Part shown: piece after piece, positions 25,189 through 33,205 of the stretch
Position numbering within the stretch: position 1 is the stretch's first letter
How the letters are laid out: each line of letters opens with the position of its first letter
Source: Colwellia piezophila ATCC BAA-637
GTDB lineage: Bacteria; Pseudomonadota; Gammaproteobacteria; Enterobacterales; Alteromonadaceae
NCBI RefSeq assembly: GCF_000378625.1
Contig: NZ_KB905168.1
Span: 1-64,000 of the forward strand
DNA: 64,000 nt
Direction: 5' to 3'
Position numbers and translations under genes: made by a program
The notes under the pieces: generated by a model
Database searches by the model: none
Seen by the model: the letters and a program-made list of their open reading frames with translations, nothing else
Told to the model about the DNA's origin: nothing

Positions 25189-26436
25189 ATGTCTGATTTT
25201 AAACAAGCAGCGCTAGATTATCATGCCTTGCCAACCCCAGGTAAAATTGCCGTAGCGCTGACAACAGCTGCTGAAACAAGCAGCGATTTATCACTAGCCT
25301 ATAGTCCCGGTGTTGCTGAGCCTTGTCGAGAAATTGCCAAAAACCCTGACGATGTTTACAAATATACCGGTAAGGGCAATACCGTTGCCGTTATCTCAAA
25401 TGGTACCGCGGTACTTGGCCTAGGTAATCTAGGGCCAATGGCATCAAAGCCAGTAATGGAAGGTAAAGCATTATTGTTTAAACGTTTTGCTGATATTAAC
25501 TCCTTTGATATTGAAGTAACCCATAAAACTACCGAAGAATTTATCAATACGGTTGCCTGTATTGCCGATAGCTTTGGTGGTATCAACTTAGAAGATATTA
25601 AAGCACCAGAGTGTTTTATTATTGAAAAAGCGCTAAAAGAGCGCTGTAAGATCCCGGTATTTCATGATGACCAACACGGTACGGCTATCGTAACTACTGC
25701 CGCTATGATCAATGCCTTAGAAGTTCAAAATAAGAAAATTGAACAAGTTAATATCGTTTGTTTAGGCGCCGGTGCTGCTGCTATCGCCTGTATGGAATTA
25801 CTTATTCAGTGTGGCGCGATGCGTGAAAAAATTTACATGCTTGATACTAAAGGTGTCATTCATACCCGCCGTGATGATTTGTCTGAATACAAAATACGTT
25901 TCGCTAACAATACTGACAAGAGAACATTAGACGAAGTTATTGAAGGCGCTGATGTATTCCTTGGTTTATCTGGTCCTAACTTATTGAAGGCTGAGCAGTT
26001 AAAGAAAATGGCAGCTAACCCAGTAGTCTTTGCTTGTTCTAACCCAGATCCTGAAATAAAGCCTGAATTAGCGCATGCAACACGAGATGACCTAATCATG
26101 GCAACAGGTCGTTCTGATTACCCTAACCAAGTAAACAATGTGTTATGTTTCCCGTTTATTTTCCGTGGTGCTTTAGATGTTCGTGCTCGTACAATTAACA
26201 ACGAAATGAAAGTTGCGGCAGTACATGCCATTAGAGAATTAGCTAAGCAAGATGTACCGATGAGCGTGTTAAAAGCCAGTGGCGAAAAAGCATTATCATT
26301 TGGTAAAGGCTACATTATTCCTCGGCCAATGGACCCTCGCTTATGTAAAAATGTTGCTCTTGCTGTGGCGAAAGCCGCAGTAGATTCAGGCGTCGCAGCT
26401 TTGCCACTACCAGAGAACTATATGAATGATTTTTAA
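25189..26436 (+). CDS. Malic enzyme (short form)
   Basis: The 415-residue enzyme has the malic-enzyme N-terminal domain (LAYSPGVAEPC near residue 37, VISNGTAVLGLGNLG near 70, VFHDDQHGTAIV near 156). The NAD(P) domain has VCLGAGAAAIACMELL near 185. It lacks the phosphotransacetylase-like tail of long MaeB. It converts malate to pyruvate and CO2. Next to malate synthase and the beta-hydroxyaspartate genes it would make pyruvate and acetyl-CoA from the C4 products. Cofactor preference cannot be read with confidence. Confidence 0.9.
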   Translation: MSDFKQAALDYHALPTPGKIAVALTTAAETSSDLSLAYSPGVAEPCREIAKNPDDVYKYTGKGNTVAVISNGTAVLGLGNLGPMASKPVMEGKALLFKRFADINSFDIEVTHKTTEEFINTVACIADSFGGINLEDIKAPECFIIEKALKERCKIPVFHDDQHGTAIVTTAAMINALEVQNKKIEQVNIVCLGAGAAAIACMELLIQCGAMREKIYMLDTKGVIHTRRDDLSEYKIRFANNTDKRTLDEVIEGADVFLGLSGPNLLKAEQLKKMAANPVVFACSNPDPEIKPELAHATRDDLIMATGRSDYPNQVNNVLCFPFIFRGALDVRARTINNEMKVAAVHAIRELAKQDVPMSVLKASGEKALSFGKGYIIPRPMDPRLCKNVALAVAKAAVDSGVAALPLPENYMNDF

Positions 26437-26494
26437 ATTCATTTGTTTTCACACTAAATTTTAGTAACTGTCATGACTAAAATTTATTAACAGT

Positions 26495-26525
26495 AAAAGC
26501 CGCTATGAATAGCGGCTTTTTTTAT
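26495..26525 (+). terminator. Terminator after malic enzyme
   Basis: AAAAGCCGCT, a 6-base loop, AGCGGCTTTTTTT: a perfect stem with T-run, 59 bp after the stop. Confidence 0.9.
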
Positions 26526-26626
26526 TATTTAGCCCCAATGTCGCAAAGATACATCTAATTACGAATGATTCGCATCCAATTATATTTTATTGGCTAGAAA
26601 TGATTTACAATCCCCGAAACATCACT

Positions 26627-27000
26627 TATACCAATTTGATTAAATTTCTTCCCAACTCAGAGCTGTACTCAATGTTCAATAACAAGGCGAATTTGTTTAG
26701 GTCTAGTCATTCTAAACCACATAAATTTAACGATGTTAGTGGTCATTGAGTAAGCTCCCATAGGGCGAATATCTAATAAAAGGAAAGGGTTAATATGCGG
26801 CGTTATTGATTTTGACAAGGACGCTACATGGATGTAGCTTCTTAGAGAATGCAGACGGTACAGGAAGTACCATATTAGATAATGCAGGAGCATATTATCC
26901 TGAGCTTATTCTCCTGAATAACCATTCTCTTCAATCAATGCCTTGCCTCTAAACCCTTTAACTCTCGCTGAGTGGGAAAGAACTTAATCAACTTGGTATT
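26627..27000. repeat. MITE-like element, family B, with mosaic interior
   Basis: About 374 bp is bounded by imperfect inverted ends of about 18 bp (ATACCAATTTGATTAA at the left, TTAATCAACTTGGTAT at the right). Its core at 26751-26908 is repeated, inverted and about 80% alike by eye, at 57271-57430. The right part (about 26931-26950) contains TCTTCAATCAATGCCTTGCC, nearly identical to a stretch inside family A copies. No transposase is encoded. It ends 40 bp before the ATG of the next gene and could affect its transcription. Confidence 0.75.
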
Positions 27001-27039
27001 AAATACTCATTGTTTTCAGTACTGGCTCAGGGCAAATAC

Positions 27040-28179
27040 ATGAATATAAGAAAAACCTTTTTTTGGCTGCATTTAATAATCGGCTGTAGCGCCGCTATTT
27101 TCATTTTTTTAATGTCTATCACGGGCGTAGCATTGACCTATGAACGCCAAATAATTAAATCCGCGGAACGTAGTGATTATCCCGAAGCACCAACCGCCTC
27201 AGCAAAAGTTTTACCTCTGTCAGAAATTTTGACTATCGCCCAAAGCTACCCGACAAAAAAGACCGCTGAAATAGTGGTAGAAAATCAAATGAATGCGCCT
27301 TTTATTGTTAAAGATGGTAGGAAGAAAGTCGCTTACCTTAACCCTTACACGGGTGCAGAGCTTGCAGTACCAGGTCAAGCCACAAAAACCTTCTTCCGTA
27401 AATTACGCGCTTTTCATCGTTGGTTAACTTTAGATGGAAAGTTTAGTGAAACGGGTCGTTGGGTTAACGGTATTGCCAATATTATCTTTCTTGTTTTAAT
27501 TCTTTCTGGGCTGTATTTATGGTTACCGAAGCGCTTCAATTCACGAGCCTTTAAGCAAAGGCTAACTTTGTCAGGTAATTACCCGAATATGAGCGCTAGA
27601 AACTCTCAATGGCATAACGTCTTTAGTATTTATATGGCGCCAATCCTGTTTGTATTGGTGGTTACTGCATTTTTCTTTTCCTTTAAATGGCCAGGTAATA
27701 CCTTGAAAGGATTGGTCTCTACTGAGTCAGTGTCACTTGCTAAGCCACAAGAAGTTTCTAATCAACAAGCGGCCTTACAGTTGCCTATCGCGGAGCAGTT
27801 AGCGAAAGTTAAAACGTTATATCCACAATGGCAAAACATACAATTCTCATTAGAAAGTGTCCCGACCGACAGTAAAGTTTATAAGGTCGATAACGGCAAT
27901 GGCGGTGAACCGCAAAAGCGCCTTAAAGTACTGTTAAATACCATAACTGGAGATGTGGCGCAGGAACAAACGTTTGAGAAATTATCTACCTACAGTAAAT
28001 TACGTAGTTATATAAGGTTTCTTCATACGGGTGAGGCATTAGGCCCGTTTGGACAAACAATTGCCGGCTTAGCTTCGCTATTAGCCTGTTTGCTGGTATA
28101 CACAGGTGCGATGCTCTCATGGCGACGCTGGAGAAATAGCCGGAAAGTGAAGGCAGATTTACCGATATTAGATAATTAA
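27040..28179 (+). CDS. PepSY-associated membrane protein (PiuB-like)
   Basis: The 379-residue protein starts at the ATG preceded by CAGGG, since the open 10-codon extension to 27010 abuts the repeat element. It has an N-terminal helix with LHLIIGCSAAIFIFLMSITGV, FRKLRAFHRWLTL, and about four membrane helices in all. This matches the PepSY_TM family, often found near siderophore receptors or linked to reductase activity. The function is inferred from the family only. It sits between unrelated genes and ends at a bidirectional terminator. Confidence 0.8.
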   Translation: MNIRKTFFWLHLIIGCSAAIFIFLMSITGVALTYERQIIKSAERSDYPEAPTASAKVLPLSEILTIAQSYPTKKTAEIVVENQMNAPFIVKDGRKKVAYLNPYTGAELAVPGQATKTFFRKLRAFHRWLTLDGKFSETGRWVNGIANIIFLVLILSGLYLWLPKRFNSRAFKQRLTLSGNYPNMSARNSQWHNVFSIYMAPILFVLVVTAFFFSFKWPGNTLKGLVSTESVSLAKPQEVSNQQAALQLPIAEQLAKVKTLYPQWQNIQFSLESVPTDSKVYKVDNGNGGEPQKRLKVLLNTITGDVAQEQTFEKLSTYSKLRSYIRFLHTGEALGPFGQTIAGLASLLACLLVYTGAMLSWRRWRNSRKVKADLPILDN

Positions 28180-28186
28180 ATAGTGT

Positions 28187-28215
28187 TAAGTAGAGCCTTT
28201 ATAAGGCTTTACTTA
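28187..28215. terminator. Bidirectional terminator between PepSY and RidA genes
   Basis: TAAGTAGAGCCTT and AAGGCTTTACTTA form a 13-pair stem with one G-T pair and a 3-base loop between convergent genes. Confidence 0.8.
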
Positions 28216-28232
28216 GCATAGCCACAGTGAAG

Positions 28233-28586
28233 TTAAATATCTCGCACAGCAGTGACTGTCACTTCAATCAAAACCTCACCTTCAAGGTTTACCCCTAGGC
28301 AGGCACGTTGCGGCCAATGTTGAGGATTATCGCCTAACCAGTTTTGCCAAACTGCGTCCATCAACGGCTTTTCTGTCATATTAGCGATATAGATCTGTGC
28401 AGAAACAATGCGGCTTTTATCTGAGCCTAACTCAGCTAAGTTTTTTTCAATGGTTGCCAGAGTGAATAAAGTTTGCTGCTCAATGCCAACCGAAGTATTC
28501 GATGATGTTGCTACTGTCCAGACTAAGTCTTTATAAGCCGATGATTTGTTACGACCATCATAAATACCTGGCTTTCTTTCAATCAT
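28233..28586 (-). CDS. RidA/YjgF family protein
   Basis: The 117-residue protein has the RidA fold pattern: TLFTLATIEKNLAELGSDKSRIVSAQIYIANM and a C-terminal GVNLEGEVLIEVTVTAVRD strand with the family's conserved glutamate. RidA proteins hydrolyse reactive enamines and imines such as 2-aminoacrylate. The catalytic Arg of canonical RidA (CVEV-AR motif) is not clearly present, so it may be a different subgroup. It lies between the split beta-hydroxyaspartate gene groups, where iminosuccinate is made. Any link is speculative. Confidence 0.75.
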   Translation of the reverse strand: MIERKPGIYDGRNKSSAYKDLVWTVATSSNTSVGIEQQTLFTLATIEKNLAELGSDKSRIVSAQIYIANMTEKPLMDAVWQNWLGDNPQHWPQRACLGVNLEGEVLIEVTVTAVRDI

Positions 28587-28624
28587 AAAACAACCTTATT
28601 GTTAACTGACTTTTTAGCTTGCGG

Positions 28625-29158
28625 TTAACAGCCAGTATCGACGTAATCAACAATCGGTTCAATATCATCCTTTGCTAAATTGAGATAATAAGCAAAACAA
28701 TCACCCAAGATATAACCCTTTGGCCATATAAATACGCCGGTACCGGTGTTGAAGTCATCTATAGGCGGAAGGCTATTATCAGAAAATGGACGATTACCTA
28801 CTAGGCAAAACTCTGAGTTTTTACAAGCAATGGTTGACCAATTGGATGTGAATGTTGTTGCAGGTAAGTCCATTTCAAGTAAATAACGCATTTGTGTTGC
28901 ATCAGGCTGGGGGTTACCAGCGATAAATGTAATGGTATTACCGTTGTAATCAATAGGCTCGCCAGTACCGCCAGCTATTTGATCTTTGAGTAAGGCAAAG
29001 TTAATGGCCGTTGTTAAATTACCGGAGATGTTTTGTATCACTGATCCTTTAGCATCACCAGACAAATCGATAAAACGAGGCGCTGCGACAATAGCCAGGA
29101 GGCCAAGAATGGTAATAACCACCACTAATTCTATAAGGGTAAAACCTGAGTTTTTCAT
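28625..29158 (-). CDS. Type IV pilin-like protein (prepilin)
   Basis: The 177-residue protein begins MKNSGFTLIELVVVITILG, the class III signal cut by prepilin peptidase before Phe with Glu at +5, followed by the hydrophobic pilin helix. The globular part carries few cysteines, two of them near the end. It resembles MSHA-type minor pilins or pseudopilins. No pilus assembly genes are next to it, so it is an orphan pilin. Confidence 0.85.
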   Translation of the reverse strand: MKNSGFTLIELVVVITILGLLAIVAAPRFIDLSGDAKGSVIQNISGNLTTAINFALLKDQIAGGTGEPIDYNGNTITFIAGNPQPDATQMRYLLEMDLPATTFTSNWSTIACKNSEFCLVGNRPFSDNSLPPIDDFNTGTGVFIWPKGYILGDCFAYYLNLAKDDIEPIVDYVDTGC

Positions 29159-29211
29159 TGAAGAAAGACCTAATACTGCTCAAAAAATCGTGAGGTCATT
29201 TTACAACAGTT

Positions 29212-29643
29212 TTATACAAACTTACACATACCGTGTCCTAAGGCATTACTGGGCCTCTGAATATAAGCATAGCGCTGATAAAAGCTCTCATTACCCTGCG
29301 CTGCTAATAGTCCTATGGTGGCACCTTTTTGAGCGGTATAACATAAGTAGCCTTCAATGGTATCCATTAACACAGTACCAATGCCCAACTTTTGATAGTC
29401 AGGATCAACCACTACATCTTGAATATAAAAATACATAGCACCATCGCCAACCACTCGTCCCATACCAATAAGCTGTCCTTCACAACAAATGGATACGTGG
29501 AATAAACTGTTAGTTAAACTTTTTTCAGCGAGGTTGGCGTCAAGTTCACCCCAGCCAACTTTTTTACGCAATCGTAAGAAGCCCTCAACGGTAGGGCTGG
29601 TTAATTTAAGACTAAATTTATCAGGTAACACTCTATTCTCCAC
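29212..29643 (-). CDS. GNAT-family acetyltransferase
   Basis: The 143-residue protein shows the GNAT acetyl-CoA loop VDPDYQKLGIGTVLMDTI near residue 82, with upstream GMGRVVGDGAMYFYIQDVVV. The substrate is unknown. It ends 53 bp before the pilin gene start region on the same strand. Its family is large and the sequence gives no further clue. Confidence 0.8.
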   Translation of the reverse strand: MENRVLPDKFSLKLTSPTVEGFLRLRKKVGWGELDANLAEKSLTNSLFHVSICCEGQLIGMGRVVGDGAMYFYIQDVVVDPDYQKLGIGTVLMDTIEGYLCYTAQKGATIGLLAAQGNESFYQRYAYIQRPSNALGHGMCKFV

Positions 29644-29745
29644 TCCTTATGGTTATTTTACTTGTCCTTAAGACTATCAAACTGCTGCTTTTTCAAAGTA
29701 AAACATTGTTGCATCGCTGTTGTAACTGCCATTAACTTGTTCATC

Positions 29746-29922
29746 TTAGCTAAATAACTCGCTGAGCCAATCAACGGTTAAGACCGTAGTAAATATTTTT
29801 AACGCGATAATACCGACACCTAAAATAATGACGGCCAGTTTTACTTTCCTGCTTTTAAGGTTCTGCCAATAGTATAACTTAGCTTTGAATTCAGTTTTCA
29901 CTTCATCTATCGATTCTTTCAT
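29746..29922 (-). CDS. Small single-pass membrane protein, 58 residues
   Basis: A short frame with an ATG at 29920-29922 and TAA at 29746-29748 encodes a Lys/Glu-rich start (MKESIDEVKTEFKAKL), one hydrophobic helix (LAVIILGVGIIALKIFTTVL) and a short tail. The charge pattern suits an inner-membrane protein. No homologue is recognised. It lies between two acetyltransferase genes. Coding status rests on length, amphipathic make-up and start only. Confidence 0.5.
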   Translation of the reverse strand: MKESIDEVKTEFKAKLYYWQNLKSRKVKLAVIILGVGIIALKIFTTVLTVDWLSELFS

Positions 29923-29966
29923 CAAGTGGTCTCAGTTTGGTTTTTAATTAAAGCCATGTCCACGGT

Positions 29967-30413
29967 TTAAGCCAGACCTCTAAGTAGGTTATCAGCTGAA
30001 CCCCAACTAAAAACATACTCTTTTGCTTGGTTATCACAGGGGGTATGCCAATATTGAGTAGCGATATTTTTAGCCCCTTTCGCTTGATAAAATCCCATAG
30101 CCTTAGGATTACAAGCTAACACCTCAAGATATAAATCATGAGCGCTATAGTTCTCCAAAGCCCAAGATGCCGCAGCCGCTAATAAGCGAGACCCTGTGCC
30201 CTGCCCCTTGTTAGCAAGCTTTACATGAAGATTATCAATGATAGTGCCAAAGGTAGGATGATTCGCACCGAAGGCACAAATAAAACCACAAAAAACACCA
30301 TCAAACTCAGCAACGAGTACTAATTGGTTTTGCTTTGGCTGGGTTAACTGTACGGTCCACAACGCTTCTCTGTCAGAAAAAACCTTATCCTTAAGGTAAT
30401 CGGCAGAAAGCAC
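29967..30413 (-). CDS. GNAT-family acetyltransferase with no normal start codon at the family's N-terminus
   Basis: From a GTG at 30413 the frame encodes 148 residues with the acetyl-CoA loop VKLANKGQGTGSRLLAAAASWA and FYQAKGAKNI near the end. The same frame stays open upstream to about 30500. It encodes the normal GNAT first strand and helix (ITIREASVSDLANIAGLHAQ-like, reading about 30414-30485), but no ATG, GTG or TTG precedes that part before a stop near 30580. Either a rare start codon is used or the start was lost and the gene is decaying. The remaining gap to 30801 shows nothing else. Confidence 0.7.
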   Translation of the reverse strand: MLSADYLKDKVFSDREALWTVQLTQPKQNQLVLVAEFDGVFCGFICAFGANHPTFGTIIDNLHVKLANKGQGTGSRLLAAAASWALENYSAHDLYLEVLACNPKAMGFYQAKGAKNIATQYWHTPCDNQAKEYVFSWGSADNLLRGLA

Positions 30414-30801
30414 GGGATGATAAATTTCACGCCAGCTTTGTGCATGTAAGCCGGCAATGTTGGCAAGATCGCTGACACTCGCTTCCCTAATGGTTATGAT
30501 AGCTAGGTGCTCCGCTTCATTAATATTGTCGATAGTCTTTATCAGAAATATCTCACTATACCTTTGATAACTTAGCTAGCAAGAAGAACATGGTAACTAT
30601 TTATGTATGAAATTTTTATATAATATTTTCAATAAGATAACGACTATCCCTCATACATTTATTATTAATAGTTAACCATTGTGAATAACGTAAATATTGA
30701 GCCGGAACATCCGCCTGAAAAGCATTACATCTAGTGTTATTTTCACAAAACTGCTCAGCAAAATTTAAAATTTTATCTGCTAAAAATTTAAGTTAACTGA
30801 G

Positions 30802-31827
30802 TTATAAATATTTGTGAAACCAGTTAACTAGCTCTTTATTGGCTTTTGCCCGGTTATTCCTTAAGCCATGATTATCTTCTGGGTAAAGCACCAATTTATG
30901 TGGGATGTTATTCTTTGCTAATGCGCTAGCTAGATCAATAGAATGATTCACTGATACTCGCTTATCGTTAGTGCCATGTAACAATAAAATAGGTACGTTT
31001 GGAGGAAGTTTTTCGATCCAGTTTAATACTGAACGTTTTTGTAATTCTGCTACTTTATTTTGCTGGTAATCTGGAATTCTATGTCGATGTACTCTTTCCA
31101 TACTTGGCCTATAGGTTAGACCTTTTAAGAGATCAGAATTACCGGCAATAGTCGCGACTGCTTTTATATTTTCAGCTTGTTTCAATGCCAAAAATGTTTG
31201 CATGCCACCTCGGCTAGCACCATACATACCAATCCTATCCGCATCAGCACCACGGATATGGGGAATGATTTTTAGCAATGCGGTGACATCATTTACATCT
31301 TTACCACCAAACTCATCTTGAACCGGTGAATCATCGATAAAGGTGCCCCGATATTGACTGCCTATGATGACAAATCCTTCGTTTGCAATAGGAAATAGGT
31401 TATGCATCATAGCGCCAAAAACCACACCACCATAATTACCATTACCACCGCGGTTATAGATAAGTACCGGTAGCTTATTGCTTGCTAATTTAGGCTTAAT
31501 CATAAAGCCTTTTACTGTATTACCATCAACTAGGTAGCTGAAATTGATACACGATAACTTACTTTTATAAGAATTAAATTTTTCTGCGCCAAAGTTCTCA
31601 TCAAATCGAGTCATTGCTTGTAAAAGCTTTTCTTCATCTAGATGTTTATTTCTATATTTCCTCTCCATAAAGCCACGCCAAGAATCGTAGTATTGGAAAA
31701 CCCGACTAAAGCAATTTTTTTGCGCAGTAACGCCATCATTGTTAATTAGAACAGTTGCTTGGCTAGCAAAGGGGGTCATGGTTATAAAAACAATAACTAA
31801 AGATAAAATTATAAGGGGATTTTTCAC
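30802..31827 (-). CDS. Secreted alpha/beta hydrolase, prolyl oligopeptidase-like
   Basis: The 341-residue protein has a signal peptide (about 1-24, ending SQA-T). The hydrolase fold shows IYNRGGNGNYGG (oxyanion region), nucleophile elbow GMYGASRGG near residue 210, acid in LHGTNDKRV near 295 and histidine in PEDNHGLR near 318. This fits S9-type peptidases or acyl-peptide hydrolases that act in the periplasm. It lies 254 bp beyond bhcD on the same strand but behind a strong terminator. Confidence 0.8.
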   Translation of the reverse strand: MKNPLIILSLVIVFITMTPFASQATVLINNDGVTAQKNCFSRVFQYYDSWRGFMERKYRNKHLDEEKLLQAMTRFDENFGAEKFNSYKSKLSCINFSYLVDGNTVKGFMIKPKLASNKLPVLIYNRGGNGNYGGVVFGAMMHNLFPIANEGFVIIGSQYRGTFIDDSPVQDEFGGKDVNDVTALLKIIPHIRGADADRIGMYGASRGGMQTFLALKQAENIKAVATIAGNSDLLKGLTYRPSMERVHRHRIPDYQQNKVAELQKRSVLNWIEKLPPNVPILLLHGTNDKRVSVNHSIDLASALAKNNIPHKLVLYPEDNHGLRNNRAKANKELVNWFHKYL

Positions 31828-31980
31828 ATGAATTCCTTGTCAGTGATTAACAAACGACTAGCAGAAAAGTAGTTGCACTTAACTTATTTGCCAACAAACA
31901 TACCCTTAAATATTTTTACTTTCAAATTATTAAGACTTTTTTATTCGATAATTCCAGCTTGTATCCTTCAAATTTTAGCC

Positions 31981-32016
31981 ATAAAAAATGGCTGTTTAAA
32001 TAAATAAACAGCCATT
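31981..32016 (-). terminator. Terminator of the bhcB-bhcC-bhcD operon
   Basis: On the minus strand AATGGCTGTTTA and TAAACAGCCATT (31988-32016) form a perfect 12-bp stem followed by a T-run, 65 bp after bhcD. Confidence 0.9.
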
Positions 32017-32080
32017 GAGACTTATGCCTACCAAGTGTCAACTAGGGGGTTGGATGAAACCTAGCGGTAAAGTGCCAATG

Positions 32081-33088
32081 TTATAGTTGGAAATACGTCG
32101 CTAAACCTTTTTCTTCTGCTAATTCAGCCGCTACAGAAGCTACCGCTAAATCTTGTAAACCTACACCAGTACCATCAAACAAAGTGATTTGTTCATCTGA
32201 AGTACGACCCGGCTTAGTGCCATTGATCACTTCACCAATAGGAACAATATCACTTTGTTGGATTAGTTTTTGCGCAATCGCGTGCTGGGCTTCACCTATG
32301 GTGATTGATTGCGCTAATTCATCGGTAAAGACCGATGCCACTGCCAGTAATTTAGCATCAACTTCTTGTTTGCCTTTAGTGTCTGTTCCCATACAAGCAA
32401 TGTGAGTACCAGGCTTGATCCAATTTTTATCAATTAACGCTTCAAAAGCAGAAGTAATAGTAATAATTACATCTGCTTGAGCACAAAGCTCTTCACGTGT
32501 TACTGACTCAAATGGTAAACCTAATTCTTCAGCAACAGCAGCAAGGTTTGGAATTTGCTCTGGGTGGAAGTTCCAACAAACTACCTTTTCAAAATCACGT
32601 TGCTCAACAGCTGCGCGTAATTGGAAGCTAGATTGATGACCGGCACCTATCATGCCTAACACTTTTGAATCTTTACGGGCTAAGTACGCGATAGAGACCG
32701 CAGAAGAAGCCGCGGTACGAACAGCTGTTAAGTAGTTTCCGCCAACTAGCGACTTTAATTTACCCGTATCTGGATCGAATAAAATCACTGTTGATTGATG
32801 GTTAGTTAGTCCTTTAGCCATATTGCCCGGCCAGTAACCACCTGATTTTAAACCTAACACCATACCGTCACGGTCAAAACCAGATTTAAAACCATAGAGG
32901 GCATCTTCATGGCCAATGGCTTCACGAATTACCGGAAAATTGTAAGCAGTGTTTTTAGCCATGGCAGAAAACACATTTTCTACTGCGCTAAAGGCATTTT
33001 CTCTACCCATAACTTGTTGGCATACTTCTTCTGAAACAACAGATACGCCCTTATTTTTAGGCAAGTTGTTTTGTTGTGAATTACTCAT
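32081..33088 (-). CDS. bhcD: Iminosuccinate reductase BhcD (ornithine cyclodeaminase/mu-crystallin family)
   Basis: The 335-residue protein belongs to the ornithine cyclodeaminase/mu-crystallin family. It shows SGGYWPGN and GGNYLTAVRTAASSAVS in the first half, and a Rossmann loop VLGMIGAGHQSSFQLRAA near residue 143. In the cycle BhcD reduces iminosuccinate to aspartate with NAD(P)H, regenerating the amino donor for BhcA. Alone it could be called an amino-acid dehydrogenase. Lying directly after BhcC and BhcB, the cycle role is strongly favoured. Confidence 0.88.
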   Translation of the reverse strand: MSNSQQNNLPKNKGVSVVSEEVCQQVMGRENAFSAVENVFSAMAKNTAYNFPVIREAIGHEDALYGFKSGFDRDGMVLGLKSGGYWPGNMAKGLTNHQSTVILFDPDTGKLKSLVGGNYLTAVRTAASSAVSIAYLARKDSKVLGMIGAGHQSSFQLRAAVEQRDFEKVVCWNFHPEQIPNLAAVAEELGLPFESVTREELCAQADVIITITSAFEALIDKNWIKPGTHIACMGTDTKGKQEVDAKLLAVASVFTDELAQSITIGEAQHAIAQKLIQQSDIVPIGEVINGTKPGRTSDEQITLFDGTGVGLQDLAVASVAAELAEEKGLATYFQL

Positions 33089-33109
33089 AATTAATGTCCT
33101 AGAAAGTTA

Positions 33110-33182
33110 AATACCAATCGGACTAATTTATTGGTCACTTAATTAATTCGTTTGGTATGAATCCTCGACGAATGCCGAGGAT
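33110..33182. repeat. Short palindromic element and hairpin between bhcC and bhcD
   Basis: ATACCAA...TTTGGTAT ends (33110-33160) enclose a 50-bp imperfect dyad resembling the ends of family B elements. Next to it ATCCTCG and CGAGGAT (33161-33182) form a 7-bp hairpin. They fill the only long gap in the operon and may affect mRNA stability or relative expression of bhcD. Confidence 0.45.
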
Positions 33183-33205
33183 GAAAGATTGCCATTAGGC
33201 CGGTA

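Noticed and set aside
26669-26893. 75-codon open frame on the minus strand inside repeat element B
   Set aside because: It lies wholly in a repeated non-coding element whose other copy is not open in the same way.
28986-29438. 150-codon plus-strand frame across pilin and acetyltransferase genes
   Set aside because: It is antisense to two supported genes and shows no domain.
32031-32043. AAGTGTCAAC half-site downstream of bhcD
   Set aside because: No matching left arm, so it is not counted as a fourth TGACAC operator.
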